A DNA stretch of 64,000 nt, taken from contig OZ020489.1 in NCBI GenBank assembly GCA_963971405.1, positions 24,392,290-24,456,289 of the forward strand, given 5' to 3'. Position numbers and translations under genes: made by a program. The notes beneath the pieces were generated by a model. It was not told the origin of the DNA and ran no database searches. It worked only from the letters and a program-made list of their open reading frames with translations. Position 1 is the stretch's first letter, and each line of letters starts with the position of its first letter. Positions 10,214 to 22,340 of the stretch are shown piece by piece. Source of the DNA: Psococerastis gibbosa (Eukaryota > Arthropoda > Insecta > Psocodea > Psocidae).

Positions 10214-11338
10214 TAAACCGAGAGGGCTTCATTCTTTTTTATTTCATGCCAAGTCATGAATTCTATAGACTGCCATGTATTTGACCTACTAGTTTTTATT
10301 AACGTTTCCGTTGTTAAAGCTTTAGTTGTGAGTGATAAGCAGGGATCAGAGGTTATTTACAAAGATTATTCTTATAGGCTTGCTTTAGTCACCTAAACAT
10401 ACATTAGCCGTAGGTTAAAATCTATAGGAGCCAGTCCTTTTGTTCCTGAATTAAGATTATTATTTATTAAGCATCAGTTGCCCCAACGCCACCTCAGGGC
10501 TCCGTTCTGCGGTTAAGGACTTACGCTTCCAAGACTTTTCTTACTTAATTCATCCAACTGATCAGTATGGTGGGGCTATGGGTCTACTGCCTGATTGATA
10601 ATTGCTTAGAGTTCCATAGGCACCCTACCCTAACTTCATCTATTGATCCAAAGTAGACCAACTGCAGTTTAAAAAATAAATAAATAATGCAACACGCCAA
10701 AGAGCTTGGTTTCCCTCCTATGTTCTAATCTTAAATCTTTAGGAGAATCAATGCCAACGTAAGCACCTTACATCAAATAAATAAATAAAACTGGCAATAC
10801 ATGAATCTAGATAAACATTTTTAAAATGGGTGGGTAGTAAAATGAAGAAATCAAATTGTGAGATGAAAATGTGAGACTTGCTACATGCTGCGTTCATGAG
10901 AAATGGTTGATTGGATTTTATAACCGCGTCTAACATGGGCCAAATATCCTGATTAGAAGCTATAGCTTACATTGTTGGGAACGATGATGGGCTATTTAAT
11001 AATTTAAATAAAAATTTGACACTGCTCAGCATAAGACTTGCCATAATAACAAGGCCCTGGCTGTTTGGCATCCATGCAGAGCAATGCTACTTACTTAGAG
11101 AGGTGCTTCAGAATCTGATTTTTAATTAATGAAACCATTTTAAATAATCATTATTATTACAGAATCAATAATTCGGAAAATCTCATGTCCCTTAATATTT
11201 TTACTGACAGCTTTCCTAGTATAAATTTGACGAAGTTTTTAATGTTGGCTGCTTCGCAGGAGCAGACGACTACCAACTGTTGCTTGTAGATGTTGGCAGT
11301 AGTGAAATTGCAACTTGCAGCGTCGGCATCGTCAAACA
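10214..11338. other. Non-coding stretch upstream of BLTP3
   Basis: No convincing exon on either strand. The missing first BLTP3 exon should lie here or further right, but I found no start peptide followed by a donor in the right phase. A 250-bp segment near 10430-10680 ends in an A-rich AAATAAATAAATAA run and may be another retroposon. Confidence 0.3.
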
Positions 11339-12372
11339 CGAGTCGGTCAGCGTAACACCTATGTTGGCACCATTCGTTTGCACTGCGCATGCTCATGGAC
11401 CCAACCACAGAACATCGCATAATAATATATTATAATTATATATTAGGGCTGCCACATTCCGTGGTTTAACTCAGAATTCTGTGGGAAATAATTCTATTCC
11501 GAGAACTTTCCGGGATCAACAATTTTTGAGGTTTTTCTGTGGATTTTTGGGGAAATACCTATGCATACCAATGTTTGTATGCCAATTTATGGAATCATGT
11601 CAATTTGTGATGGTTGAATCTGAAGCTGATGGGTATTTTTAATCGGCTGCAATTTAAAGTTACAATTAAAATTTAAAATAACCAGATAAGGTTAGGAACC
11701 AGGGCCATGGACAGATGAGAGTTAAAAAAATCATATCATATAAAAGGGACCAACATTTTAAAAAATTCCGGAGTATTCCGCGTGAATTATTTAAAAATTG
11801 TTAGGAATACGGCTGAGGTCGTTTGGCTGCCCAGCCTGGTACTCATCGTAGCCTACCATCATTAGTAGCCTATTTAGTGCATTTAGTTGTTTTTTCAACT
11901 ACTGCACCTAATAAGCTAAATGATGAATTAAGCAGTGACACACCTAAATTTCAAATTATGTAAATAGGATTAAAGAAGCTTGTGTTTTGATATTACTAAA
12001 TAATTAACGGAAAAATTAAAATTCCACAATTAAAAATTAATTAGACTTAGGTTATATTGGGTTTGCAATTGAAAACTTCACTGCACTTTACAGAATAGTC
12101 AGCAGCACAGAACACCAAAATAGCATGCAGTACCGTAGGCCAAAAGTAAATTACAGTATTACAACCCTTCACATTGAACTGTAGCCTATACGTACCTACA
12201 GTACCCACTGTTCTTAGGTACCCAAAAATTGTTGATCCCGGAATAGAATTATTCCCCACGGAATTCTGAGGTAAATCACGGAATGTAGCAGCCTGTGGTT
12301 AGAGTCCATGAGCATGCGTACTGCGTAGTGCAAACGAATGGTGCAAACACAGGTGTTACGCTGACCGACTCG
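11339..12372. repeat. Large imperfect inverted repeat (foldback), about 1 kb
   Basis: The left arm (11339-11529) and right arm (12222-12372) are reverse complements over long stretches. Outer matches include CGAGTCGGTCAGCGTAACAC with its complement at 12353-12372, and ATTCGTTTGCACTGCG with its complement. Inner matches are around GCTGCCACATTCCGTGG and GATCAACAATTTTTG. The left arm holds an extra AT-rich insert of about 44 bp (11411-11446). The interior is non-coding. It is probably a foldback DNA transposon, and the hAT element begins 44 bp to its right. Confidence 0.65.
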
Positions 12373-12888
12373 TTTAAAACAGCGCCAAGGCCAAGCCGCC
12401 AATAGTGCCTTAGCCCAGTGTTACCAGATTGGGCGGAATTCCGCCAATTGGGCGGGTTGAGACGGTCATGTGGCGGGCAAAATTTTAAAACGGCGGGCAC
12501 CCGCCAATTGGGCGGGTTCGCGCCCTTCAACTGGCGGGTATCGGCGGATTTTTTCCGATTCTAAAAATCTGTAAAAAAATTCAAAACCTGCTCAACTAAA
12601 AAAAAAAATTAAATTTTCCGCCAAGTTTTCAAAGGTACCACCATTGGAGACGTTGAAGGACAAAAGTGGTGTCATGTTGGACAATCGATATTCGATAATC
12701 GATACGACATTCGCAAATCGCCCGCATCACATGATATTTTGTTTGTTGTTCTTGTTTGTCACTTTGTTGATTTTGATTTTTCTGTAAATCTGTACATGGA
12801 CCTCGTGGCTTGTGCTTTTTTTTATTAATTTCTCTTTTATTTTTACTTAATTTTGCATTTGCAAATTGCAATTTTATAAAGATTAAAG

Positions 12889-15800
12889 ATGCCTAAATCA
12901 AAGGGTTCCTGGGCGAAGTATGCGAAACATTATAACACCAACTGGGAAAATGAAGCTCAATTTAAAGGTAAGACCGATTTGATATTTGACAAAACTTTCC
13001 TTATTCATTTGCTGTATGTAGTATGTACCTTTTACATAATACCTACATACCTACTTTACCTAGGGCTAGTAAATCAATATATTATCCAGTTAACAATTAG
13101 CAATGTGTCGGATTCGTCAATAGTACATGTTAGTGCATAAAAACAAAAGTTATACAATACATAATGATAATAATTAATGAGCATTATATTATAAAATTCT
13201 GAGCAAAGCTCTTCGTACAACAGGAAATTAAAGTAATTAATGTAATAGACCTAAATATAAATTATATAGCATTAGATAGGCTAGGTGTGATGGTCATTCT
13301 TATATTAAATTGGTTGCATAAAATTCATCAAGTGAGTAGAAAGCATTATCTATTAAGTATTTTCGCAATATCGCAATATTTCTTCATATGATGACTTTCT
13401 TACATGACTCGGTAAAACATTAAAAATGCTTTAGTATCTCGTAGTCTCATGTGTACGCGAATGGTGGTGTAAATGAAAAATATGACGTTAAGTAATAGAA
13501 AAGGAAACATTGAAAATTAAGGATGACACGGGTGAACTTAACTTTAGTTGTGGAAGGAATAGTATTAAACCGTAGTAGATAGTAAAACGTACCAACAACG
13601 ACCCCAACCGCGTATATATGTAAATGGCCAATTCTCCGTGAAATCGGTGAATTATGCTGAAAAAAGGCAAAAGGGTATGGTTCAATTAAATTTGGTAAAA
13701 ATTGCCAGTCAAAATCATCAAATGGTCTTTGACCCACCATGGTGGGATAGACTGTGTCAATAATTAATAAATACCCCAAACACCTATTAAGTAAAATCGA
13801 GGAATTATGCAGAGAAAATTAGGTTTGGCGGATTCTAAGAAACATTTCTTAAATACTGAAATCAAATCGATTTATAATGTAGACAAAGGTAATGTTTACC
13901 CATATTGATCTGATAACCTGTCATTAATGTTTATTGGTCGTGTTTTTTTAGGTTGGCTCTCACGGGCACCTGATGATTTAATTGCAGCGGGACGCGGAGA
14001 AGCCTTCTGCACATTGTGCAAATCAACGATTCGTGCACAAAAAAATGATATTAAAACCCATGCGGATTCAAAAGGACACAAGTTAAAGTTAGAATCATTA
14101 AATAAGACGAAACAAAGCACGTTGTCTTCATTCGGTAAGTTATTCGTAATATTTAACGAATTAACTTTAAGCTGGTGATAAGCCTATTTAGCTGCTCTAA
14201 ATAATTCTTAATTTTGATTTAAATTCCTTTCAAAATTTGAGAAAACACATTTATGAGGAAAGGCAATAGTACAATAATTTGTTTGAGAATCAATCTCCTG
14301 TGAAGAAATACTTACACCTAGGTATAGACAATTAACTAATATTATTTTAAACATTTGCCAAATATGATGAATTGAAGCTCAGGAATTTATTCATCACAAA
14401 ATTGGTCAAATTTCATCATTTTATCTCTTTTGTAGGCTATACATGTATAAGATCACAAAATTCCATACTATACGCCTGATAATAAATTGATAATAATAAT
14501 AATTGATTACTGCATAATGATTGAATGAAATTTAAAATATTATACCAAGTACTATTTTCACTAAATTGATTAAACGCTCAAATTTAGGAATGTCGCTGCA
14601 AGTCCAAAATAATCACAGTTTCGTTTTACAAAGCAAACAGTACAATATTATCTAGACTCATAGTTTCACAGTACACGGTTTTATTTTTATAAAATGCTAT
14701 ATGTAATAATTTAAGTTTGCTTTGTAACAACAATTGTTTTAATTGTTTTTATTTAAAACAATGCTATTACTAAACTAATAAAAGTGATCCAGGGCAAAAT
14801 TTATACTCTTCTGAGTGCCGAGTGTATTTTTTATATACATATATGCCATACTCTAAAATAATCATTTTTTATTTTTAATAATGTTCTAAAATTAATCAAT
14901 TTGGATAAGTGTAAAAGAAACAGTTTTAGTGGGCCTAATTATATTATTATTTTTTTTAGTGACTTCAACGAAGGCAGAGAAAACCAATGATCTTCGATTG
15001 GCTGTTTTTATAGCCAACCATTCATCTACAAGGGCCATTGACCACCTTGGGGAGATGATAAAAGACATGGGATCGGGCAGCAGCTTATCAAATTTGCGCC
15101 TGCACCGGACTAAATGCGCCAAGCTTATAGAGAACGTCATTGCACCGGCACTGTTAGAAGAAGTCCTGCACGACCTCGGCAACAGGCCGTTTTCGATAGT
15201 TATCGACGAATCAACGGATATTGGCTGCGAAAAATATATGGCGTACGTAGTTGTTTATTTCAGTGTGGCTGAAAACAGAATTATCAGCCACTTCTTGGGG
15301 TTCCAAGAAGTGGAGCGGGCCACAGCTGAGGACTTGTTCACAAATTTTGTTAATTTTTTTACCGCAATGAAAATTGACCTGGCCAACCTTATTGCCATTG
15401 GCACAGATGGGGCCAGCAATCTGTGCGGGGTAAACAACTCTTTATACACCCGACTAAGGGAGAAATTGCCTGATTTACAACTTATAAGGTGCGTTTGCCA
15501 CTCATTAAACCGCTGCTCTCAGAGGGCTTGCGAGGAGCTGCCAACAGCCCTTGAGTTTTTATTACGAGAATCAAGGAGCTGGTTCTCGCACAGCTCGCTG
15601 AGATGCAAGGCATATAAAGATGTATATGCCTTGATAAATGACAGCAAAACACCGCCTAAACTTACGGCTTTATCGGCCACAAGATGGCTGGCCCACCATT
15701 CTGCGGTTAAAAGAACTAGCGAGCAATGGCTGGAGTTAAAAACATTTTTTCAAATGGTGGCCAATACAGAAAAATGTTACACGGCCAAAACGCTTTCACA

Positions 15801-16797
15801 AATGTATGCCAATGAGGCACATTACTTGTATTTACTTTTTTTAAGGCAGGCTTTGAAAGATATCACCGATTGTAATATTGTTTTTCAAGCCAGCAACTCT
15901 GACCCTAGCAACGTATACCGGGATTTAAGGGGGTTGCTACTTTCATTTGCGCGACGCATTTTTAAGCCCGCGTATTTACAACATAGACTTGACGCCAGCA
16001 AGGCAAAGGGAATGTTGGAAGAGGCCGACATCAACGCAGTGGGCTTCGCAGTTGAGAAAGCAGGAAACTGTTTTGACAACAGTTTATTGGAGCTCACTGA
16101 CGTTGATTTCGGCACAACATTTAGTGAGCACGCGAAATCATCCAAAATTGGACGCGCTGAGTTGAATACTGTAATGGAAAGATGTTGCAGGTTCATGCTT
16201 GTGTTGTGCAGAGAATTAGTACAACGCATGCCTGGAAATGTTGCAATTATCCAGGGGTTACGGCATTTAACACCATCCGCGGCCTTATCTCTCAGCAGGG
16301 CACCATTTGTAGACTTACCCTTAAGTTTGGCTGGCAAAAATCGCGACATGGACGCCATAGAGAACCAGTGGCGATTGCTTGGAACGATGACTTTGGCAGA
16401 CATCGTTCCTGGTGTGCCTGCTCCGGGAGTCACTATGGGAAAATTTTGGGCTAGTGTCGCGCAAATGAAAAATGCTGGAGGGCAGCTCATTTTTAAAGAT
16501 TTATCTGACTTCGCTTTGAGGGCACTTTCATTGCCGACTAGCAATGCAGTGGTGGAGAGAGTATTTTCTGTAATGGGCGTAGTTAAATGCAAATTGCGGA
16601 ACAGAATGCAACTGTCCATGTTGATTGCAATTCTACGTATTCGGCTATACCAGCAGGTGCGGGGAGACTGTTGCAAAGAGTTTTCCCCCACCCAAAAAAT
16701 GTTTGAATTATTTACTTCAAAAATGTACAGCGATACAATAAATGAACAAGATGTTTCTGGAGAATCGATGGATGAAATTATAAGTTGGTTAGAATAG
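12889..16797 (+). CDS. hAT-family transposase, three exons, intact
   Basis: Exons 12889-12967, 13952-14134 and 14960-16797 join in phase to 699 codons. All introns have GT-AG borders. The N-terminus carries a BED/C2H2-like finger: CTLCKSTIRAQKNDIKTH followed five residues later by H. The catalytic part has IDESTDIG and GTDGASNLCG, as in hAT RNase H-like domains, then the CVCHSLNRC and ATRWLAHH segments. The C-terminal dimerisation motif is LPTSNAVVERVFS followed by KCKLRNRM. It would bind the element ends in the nucleus and catalyse cut-and-paste transposition. The start ATG was chosen because it opens exon 1 inside the element and the splice phases agree. Confidence 0.9.
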
Positions 16798-17430
16798 TAA
16801 GTAGGATAAATATTTCAATACCCTTTTTAACCTTTAATTTTCTTGTGTACATAAGTTATGTTTCTGTAATATGTAATGGTCAATTTATTGTTTTATGGCG
16901 CAACCTGGCCGAATGCCTCCGTCTTTTTCCGGGTATGTGTAAGTGTAATAGTAAATTGGATAAATATTTCAATATCCTTTTTTAACTCATAATTTTCTTG
17001 TGTACATAAGTTATGTTTCTGTAATATGTAATGGTCAATTCATTGTTTTATGGCGCAACCTGGTCGAATGCCTCTGTCTTTTTCTTGTGTAGCCTACATA
17101 AGTTATGCTTCTTTAAAATGTAATTGCAATTCATTGTTTAATGGCACAATCGAGCCGAATGCCTCTGTCATTTTCCAAGTATGTGTAAGTGTAATAGTAA
17201 ATTTGATAAATATTTCAATGTCCTTTTTTAACTCTTAATTTCCTTGTGTACATATGTTATGTTTCTGTAATACGTAATGGTCAATTCATTGCTTTATGGC
17301 GCAACCTGGCCGAATGCCTCTGTCTTTTTCCGGGTATGTGTAAGTGTAATAGTAAATTTGATAAATATTTCAATGTCCTTTTTTAACTCTTAATTATCGT
17401 GTGTACATAAGTTATGTTTCTTTTATATGC
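16797..17430. repeat. Tandem repeat, about 152-bp unit, inside the hAT element
   Basis: Directly after the transposase stop, a unit recurs at about 16799, 16951, 17198 and 17351. It contains GATAAATATTTCAAT, TGTGTACATAAGTTATG and TGGCGCAACCTGG. A shortened unit lies near 17085. Copies differ by point changes and small indels. It forms the transposase 3' untranslated region or spacer; the role is unknown. Confidence 0.8.
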
Positions 17431-18206
17431 CAACTCAGCCAATTCATTCAATTCTGCACAACGAACTAGAATAATTATTGCTTACAGTTACTAGAGCAAT
17501 TCTTATGGTGCATTAACACAGCAATCAAAACTCTGACTCAGAAAAATGTTCTTAGGAGTCCATGAACAAGGTGTTTTTAACTTCATGTAGGCCCTGTAAT
17601 ATGTCGAATAAGTAATGAATTTGTGGTGTTGATAAATTTCACTGTATTTTTTTTAAGTTAGTGTAAATGTATATTGTGTGTATGCTAATTTTAAAATATG
17701 AGTCCATTGACGGGGTATTGAATAAAAATTGTCAGGACCTAATTCAATGATTTTTTGTTACTTATTTGTGTACCTATTCTGATATGTCCTAAGTGGGGGA
17801 TTGGGCATAGTTGGCCCCATACATAGTCTAATTATTTTCTATGATATATAAAATAGTAAATGTGACATTTGGCAAGTTCTAAGGGTGACTTCAACTATAT
17901 ATGTAATTAGTGGGGTCGGTAAATTTTTGTCAAGGTCATACAAAAAATGTGGGAATAATAGCAAAGTATATAAATTATATAGACCTATTCATATGACGTC
18001 ACAAAGCATGTTTGAGGGGTAATATATGCGTGACGCTACTGTATTTTTATCTACATATCAAGATTGACAACTCCTAATGTATTTTATAACTTAAAAAATG
18101 CGACCATTATGGGTTTTAGACTAGATAGAATAGATTTTAAATTTGGGCGGAATTGGGCGGGTTGGCACGCTCCTACTGGCGGTTTCAAGAAATATATTAC
18201 TGGCAA
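17431..18206. other. hAT 3' spacer and subterminal region
   Basis: Non-coding AT-rich interior of the hAT element. The last 80 bp carry TTTGGGCGGAATTGGGCGGG and TACTGGCGG, matching the motif cluster at the other end. Confidence 0.6.
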
Positions 18207-18211
18207 CACTG

Positions 18212-18391
18212 CCTTAGCCGCCAACGGCCAATCGCCATAAACATAAACAAACAAGACATTTGAAGACAAGTAAGTAAGAAATAATGAATAAACCAATAAA
18301 GCAAAACTGTTTACTGTATACTGTGGATTGAGCCCCCAACTGTATATAATAAGTACAAGTATCAATTAAGCAAATTAATAATAGCAAAACG
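18212..18391 (+). promoter_or_regulatory. MLH1 5' leader and proximal promoter region
   Basis: These 180 bases separate the hAT target duplication from the MLH1 ATG. They contain GGCCAATCGCC near 18226, a CCAAT-type motif in a short GC-rich patch, then an AT-rich leader. Before the insertion this patch was contiguous with the GC-rich CCAAGCCGCCAATAG left of the element, so the transposon splits what looks like one promoter-like segment. Transcription start and function are inferred. Confidence 0.35.
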
Positions 18392-21300
18392 ATGGCGGTT
18401 CCTCCAAAAATTAAAAAATTAGACGAAGCCGTAATTAATCGAATTGCTGCTGGAGAAGTTATTCAAAGACCTGCAAATGCTCTTAAGGAAATGTTGGAAA
18501 ATAGCTTGGACGCAGGTTCAACAAGCATCACGGTTACGGTACGTCAAGGTGGATTAAAAATGATGTTGATTACTGACAATGGTTGTGGCATTGCCAAAGA
18601 AGATTTAGGAATTCTATGCGAACGGTTTACTACAAGCAAACTCAGTAAGTTTGAAGACTTGTTAAACATGAACACTTACGGGTTTCGGGGTGAAGCGCTT
18701 TCAAGCATTTCACATGTATCGCATTTGTCTATTGTCACAAAATCAGCGAATTCAGTTGTCGGCTATAAAGCTTTCTACAGAGATGGAAAGCTTAAAGAAG
18801 ACCCAAAACCCTGTCCAGCGTTACAAGGGACACAAATAAAGGTGGAGGATTTATTTTACAATGTTGCAACTCGAAGAAATGCGTTAAAAAACCCGTGCGA
18901 GGAATATAGTAGAATAGCTGAAATCGTCAGCAAGTATGCGATTCATAATTTTGCAGTTGGATTCTCTTTAAAAAAAGACGGAGAAAATAAGACTGATGTA
19001 AAAACGCCAATGAATTCGAACGTAGTGGACAACATCAGGTTAATTTATGGTCACAAAATTGCTAAAGAGTTGATAGAAATAACTGCCAATGATGAAATAT
19101 TGAAATTTTCATTGTCTGGCCAAATAACCAGTGTCAACTATTCAGACAAAAAATTCATTTTCTTGCTCTTCATAAATCACCGCCTTGTGGGATCATCGGC
19201 ATTAAGAAAAATCATAGAACAAATCTATTCAACTTACTTGCCCAAAGGCAGCCATCCTTTTGTGTACCTGAGCGTCAACTTGAATCCTAGCAATGTAGAT
19301 GTCAATGTTCATCCTACAAAGCACGAAGTTCACTTTCTCCATGAAGACGCGGTCATGGAGAAAGTGCGGTGTGTTATTGAAAATAAATTAGCTGGCTCAA
19401 ATTCATCACGGACCATGTATGCCCAATCGAAACTGCCATCAAACTTTATTGTAGCAGTGCGTCCAACAGAAACCGGTGAAGCTGCTGAGAAACCAATATA
19501 CGATTACAGTAAAGTCCGTGGCGACAGCAGTGAGCAAAAGATTGACAAATTTTTTAAAGAAGTTACCGCCCCAGTGTCTAATAGTCCGTCAGCAAAAGCT
19601 AGTTTCAGGCGAACTGTAAAATTAACCAGTGTTCTTAGACTGTGTACAAAGATAAAAAATTGCGTTGATGAGGGCCTCATTCGGTTTTTCAAGAATTTTA
19701 TTTTTGTTGGCGTCGCCAGTACGAAACTGTGCCTACTGCAGAATGATACTAAACTGTACTTGTGTTCTACGCAAAACATCGCTGCTGAACTTTTTTATCA
19801 ACTTATTCTTTTTGAATTCGGAAACATTGGGCTTCTAACAATAAGCAATCCTTTATCTATCAGCGATTTGATTCTCGTATACTTAAATTCAGAAGATTCT
19901 GGGTGGACTGAAAATGATGGAGCAAAGGAACAAATTTCTAAGGAAATGGTCAGGTGAGAAAAAAACATTGTTCAATGCTCATTATTTTCCACGGTGGAGT
20001 AAAAAAAACATTGTAGAGGTAGTACAATATTGAGAGGGCTTACGTCAATTTAGTAATTTGTGTAAAGGTACAACAGTTCAAAGACCTAACGTAACGTTGT
20101 ACGATTCTTACAACATCTGGGTGAGTATAATTTTAAAAGGCTTTCACAGCCAGAGTCAGATGATAAAGCTGTAAAATCCGGGCTGATAGGCCATGGTTGA
20201 ACTGAAAGAGTACTTTCATCTGGGTGAGCCTAAGGAACCATACATCAACTCATCTATAGGCTAGCAATAGGAAATTTACCCTAAATTAAGGCATGTAAAC
20301 CTGAAGTAAGGCAACCGAAATGCCTTCCTAGGCGAGCGCCGCGCACAGTCAAAAGTGAGCGACTGGATCGAACACTACAAGGCTTCACCTATTTCCGAAA
20401 GCTTCCAAATGAACTGACAGGGCTGGAAATGCTAGTAACGTCACAAAAAAATTGCTTAAAGACAGTGATAGCTTTCTGCACGCTGTGAGGCCCTACAATC
20501 AGTAGCGTAACGGGGGAGGGGGGCGGTCCGCCCCGGGCGCTTTATCGCCGGTGGCGCCAAACTGGAGACAATAATCAGCATCCATATTATATATTTTTAA
20601 AAAAATACAACAAGACTAAATTAACATTTAAAAATAAAAATAACGAAAGTTAAATGCCAAATGACACACCGCCCCTCCTCAAAAATCTATCGTTACGCCA
20701 CTGCCTACAATGACAATAACTACTTACATCTACTACTACTATCTTACTTAACACTTTATTATATTTGATTGTTGATTTGCATTGATTTCTACAATCTAAG
20801 AAGAAATGTATGTATTTATGTTAATTTCAGCTTGTTGCAAGAAAACTCAGCTATGTTGGAAGATTACTTTTCGATAGTTATAGTGGATGGATACCTTTAT
20901 AGCTTGCCTCTAATCCTAAACAAATATGTACCTGATCTCTCCAATCTTCCTGACTTTTTTGTACGAGTATGTAAAGAAGTGGATTGGAATCGGGAAGAAC
21001 CATGTTTTGATGGGTTGGCCAGGGAGGTATGATATCAAAGATAGTACTGTTCAATAGCAACCTAACATTATTTACCTGTATAAACTGCATATTGCATATA
21101 CAAGTTCCATGCACCATTAGGCCCTCTACACAACGCCGGAGACTCGCTGAGAAATAGGTCATGGGGTGCAAACCCATTGAGTACTTCAGAAGGTTTCTGA
21201 CGGGGCTGCACGGTTTTCCCCTCGACACGCCAGCTCAGAGAAATCTTCTAAAGTAGACTATGAGTACGGGTGACTTTTTTTTAAAAATAATCTAATTGCT

Positions 21301-21686
21301 AGTTAAAGCCTCCAAAATTACAATATGGCAATGTGAAAATATTTAGGTAGCCGACAACATTTGCCGTTATTTATTGTATGCTCCACTGCTCGTACAGCAT
21401 GCAGTAACTAATTTTGGTTTTAGACATGATCAACTTAAAACAATCTTTAATTAACCGATCTTCCTCTTTTCAGATAGCTAAACTATATTCAAACGTAGGA
21501 GTTTGTTCTGGGAGTGATGATGACCGAAACAACGTTCAAAACTCTAAATGGAAACATACTATTGAACACATTTTACTGCCTGCTGTCAAGTCTACACTTC
21601 TCCCGCCAAAATCTTTCGCTAAAGATGGAACAATATTGGAGATAGCCAGTTTACCAGCCCTCTATAAAGTTTTTGAGCGTTGTTAA
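18392..21686 (+). CDS. MLH1: DNA mismatch repair protein MLH1 (MutL homologue)
   Basis: Exons 18392-19953, 20831-21026 and 21474-21686 join in phase to 656 residues. The N-terminal GHKL ATPase motifs are intact: ENSLDAG (residues about 36-42), DNGCGI (about 64-69) and GFRGEAL (about 97-103), followed by the transducer domain with VDVNVHPTKHEVHF. SEQKIDKFF marks the start of the linker, and VKLTSVLRL the C-terminal dimerisation domain. The protein ends in FERC, the invariant MLH1 C-terminus. In the nucleus MLH1 pairs with PMS2/PMS1/MLH3 homologues to direct nicking in mismatch repair and meiotic crossing-over. The linker is only about 20 residues between these marks, against about 100 in human MLH1. 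Identity is not in doubt. Confidence 0.97.
20500..20703. mobile_element. Non-autonomous hAT-type MITE in MLH1 intron 1
   Basis: A 204-bp element with inverted ends CAGTAGCGTAACG and CGTTACGCCACTG. It is flanked by perfect 8-bp repeats CCTACAAT (20492-20499, 20704-20711). Length, ends and 8-bp duplication fit hAT. It has no coding capacity and lies between MLH1 exons 1 and 2. Confidence 0.85.
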
Positions 21687-21704
21687 TTTTTATTTATATA
21701 ATAT

Positions 21705-21850
21705 CTAAAAGGTTAATCGCGTACAAACAATTTTATGAATGTATCCGGTTAACCTCTTAAATCGCCTCACTGTCGAATTACGACGCGTCTCCGATCGCAA
21801 GGTGTGTAGAAACTCACACAAGTACGCTACAACCTTGCCACCGAAGTCGC
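21705..21850 (-). repeat. SINE-B copy downstream of MLH1
   Basis: A minus-strand copy with AATGTATCCGGTTAACCTC, GACGCGTCTCCGATCGCA and CACAAGTACGCTAC. It lies about 20 bp after the MLH1 stop codon and could form part of the MLH1 3' untranslated region. Confidence 0.65.
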
Positions 21851-22340
21851 TAATTCCTTGCTTTACATTGTTTCACGGTCATGTTCCTTTTTTTTTTGTT
21901 GCTTCTCACTATCTCGTTATAATTATATAATTAAAACAATGTCGGATATTATTATACCTCTCCCATATTATGCATGTATAAACAGTTAAAAGTTAATTCG
22001 TGATGTTGAGTACTGATTTCTGAGTGTCAAATTCGGATAAGTGTGCCTACTTTTACATATGGCAGCGAAATTGGTAGATTACGTTATTATGGCCATTTTG
22101 ACATAATTTGAGTACATAGTGAAGCTTAGTAGATTAAGTGTGTTTTCTTCGAGTATGGAATTTTCAAGTTTTTTTAATGCGCTCTTGAACTGAAACTGAT
22201 CTGAATTCATGGCTCTTAAGATGTTTTCCTACCAAAATAATTCACATCGCTATTAATCACCACTATACAAACCATTTGACAAGCGCACTATCCAATAGGT
22301 GATTAAGTCCACTCGTAGACAAGATAATTTTAATTCTGTT
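21851..22340. other. Intergenic region between the tail-to-tail MLH1 and WDR55 genes
   Basis: AT-rich sequence with no exon or repeat recognised. The two 3' ends point at each other across 655 bp; neither polyadenylation signal is clear. Confidence 0.4.

Larger units (their letters stand above)
12416..18211 (+). mobile_element. Complete hAT transposon with 8-bp target-site duplication
   Basis: The element starts CAGTGTTACCAG (12416) and ends with the inverse, CTGGCAACACTG (18211), a typical hAT terminus. It is flanked by identical 8-bp CCTTAGCC copies at 12408-12415 and 18212-18219. Both subterminal regions carry clusters of GGGCGG-type motifs (TTGGGCGGGTT, CCGCCAATTGGGCGG), likely transposase binding sites (inference). 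Inside lie a three-exon transposase with no stop codons and a tandem-repeat block. Perfect target duplications and an intact gene point to a recent insertion. The right end is 181 bp before the MLH1 start codon. Confidence 0.93.

Noticed and set aside
11157-11420. 87-codon minus-strand frame considered as the missing first BLTP3 exon
   Set aside because: Its peptide does not resemble a chorein start, it overlaps an inverted-repeat arm, and no donor in the right phase follows.
15885-16691. 268-codon open frame on the minus strand
   Set aside because: It lies antisense to the hAT transposase and shows no motif; a shadow of the coding strand.
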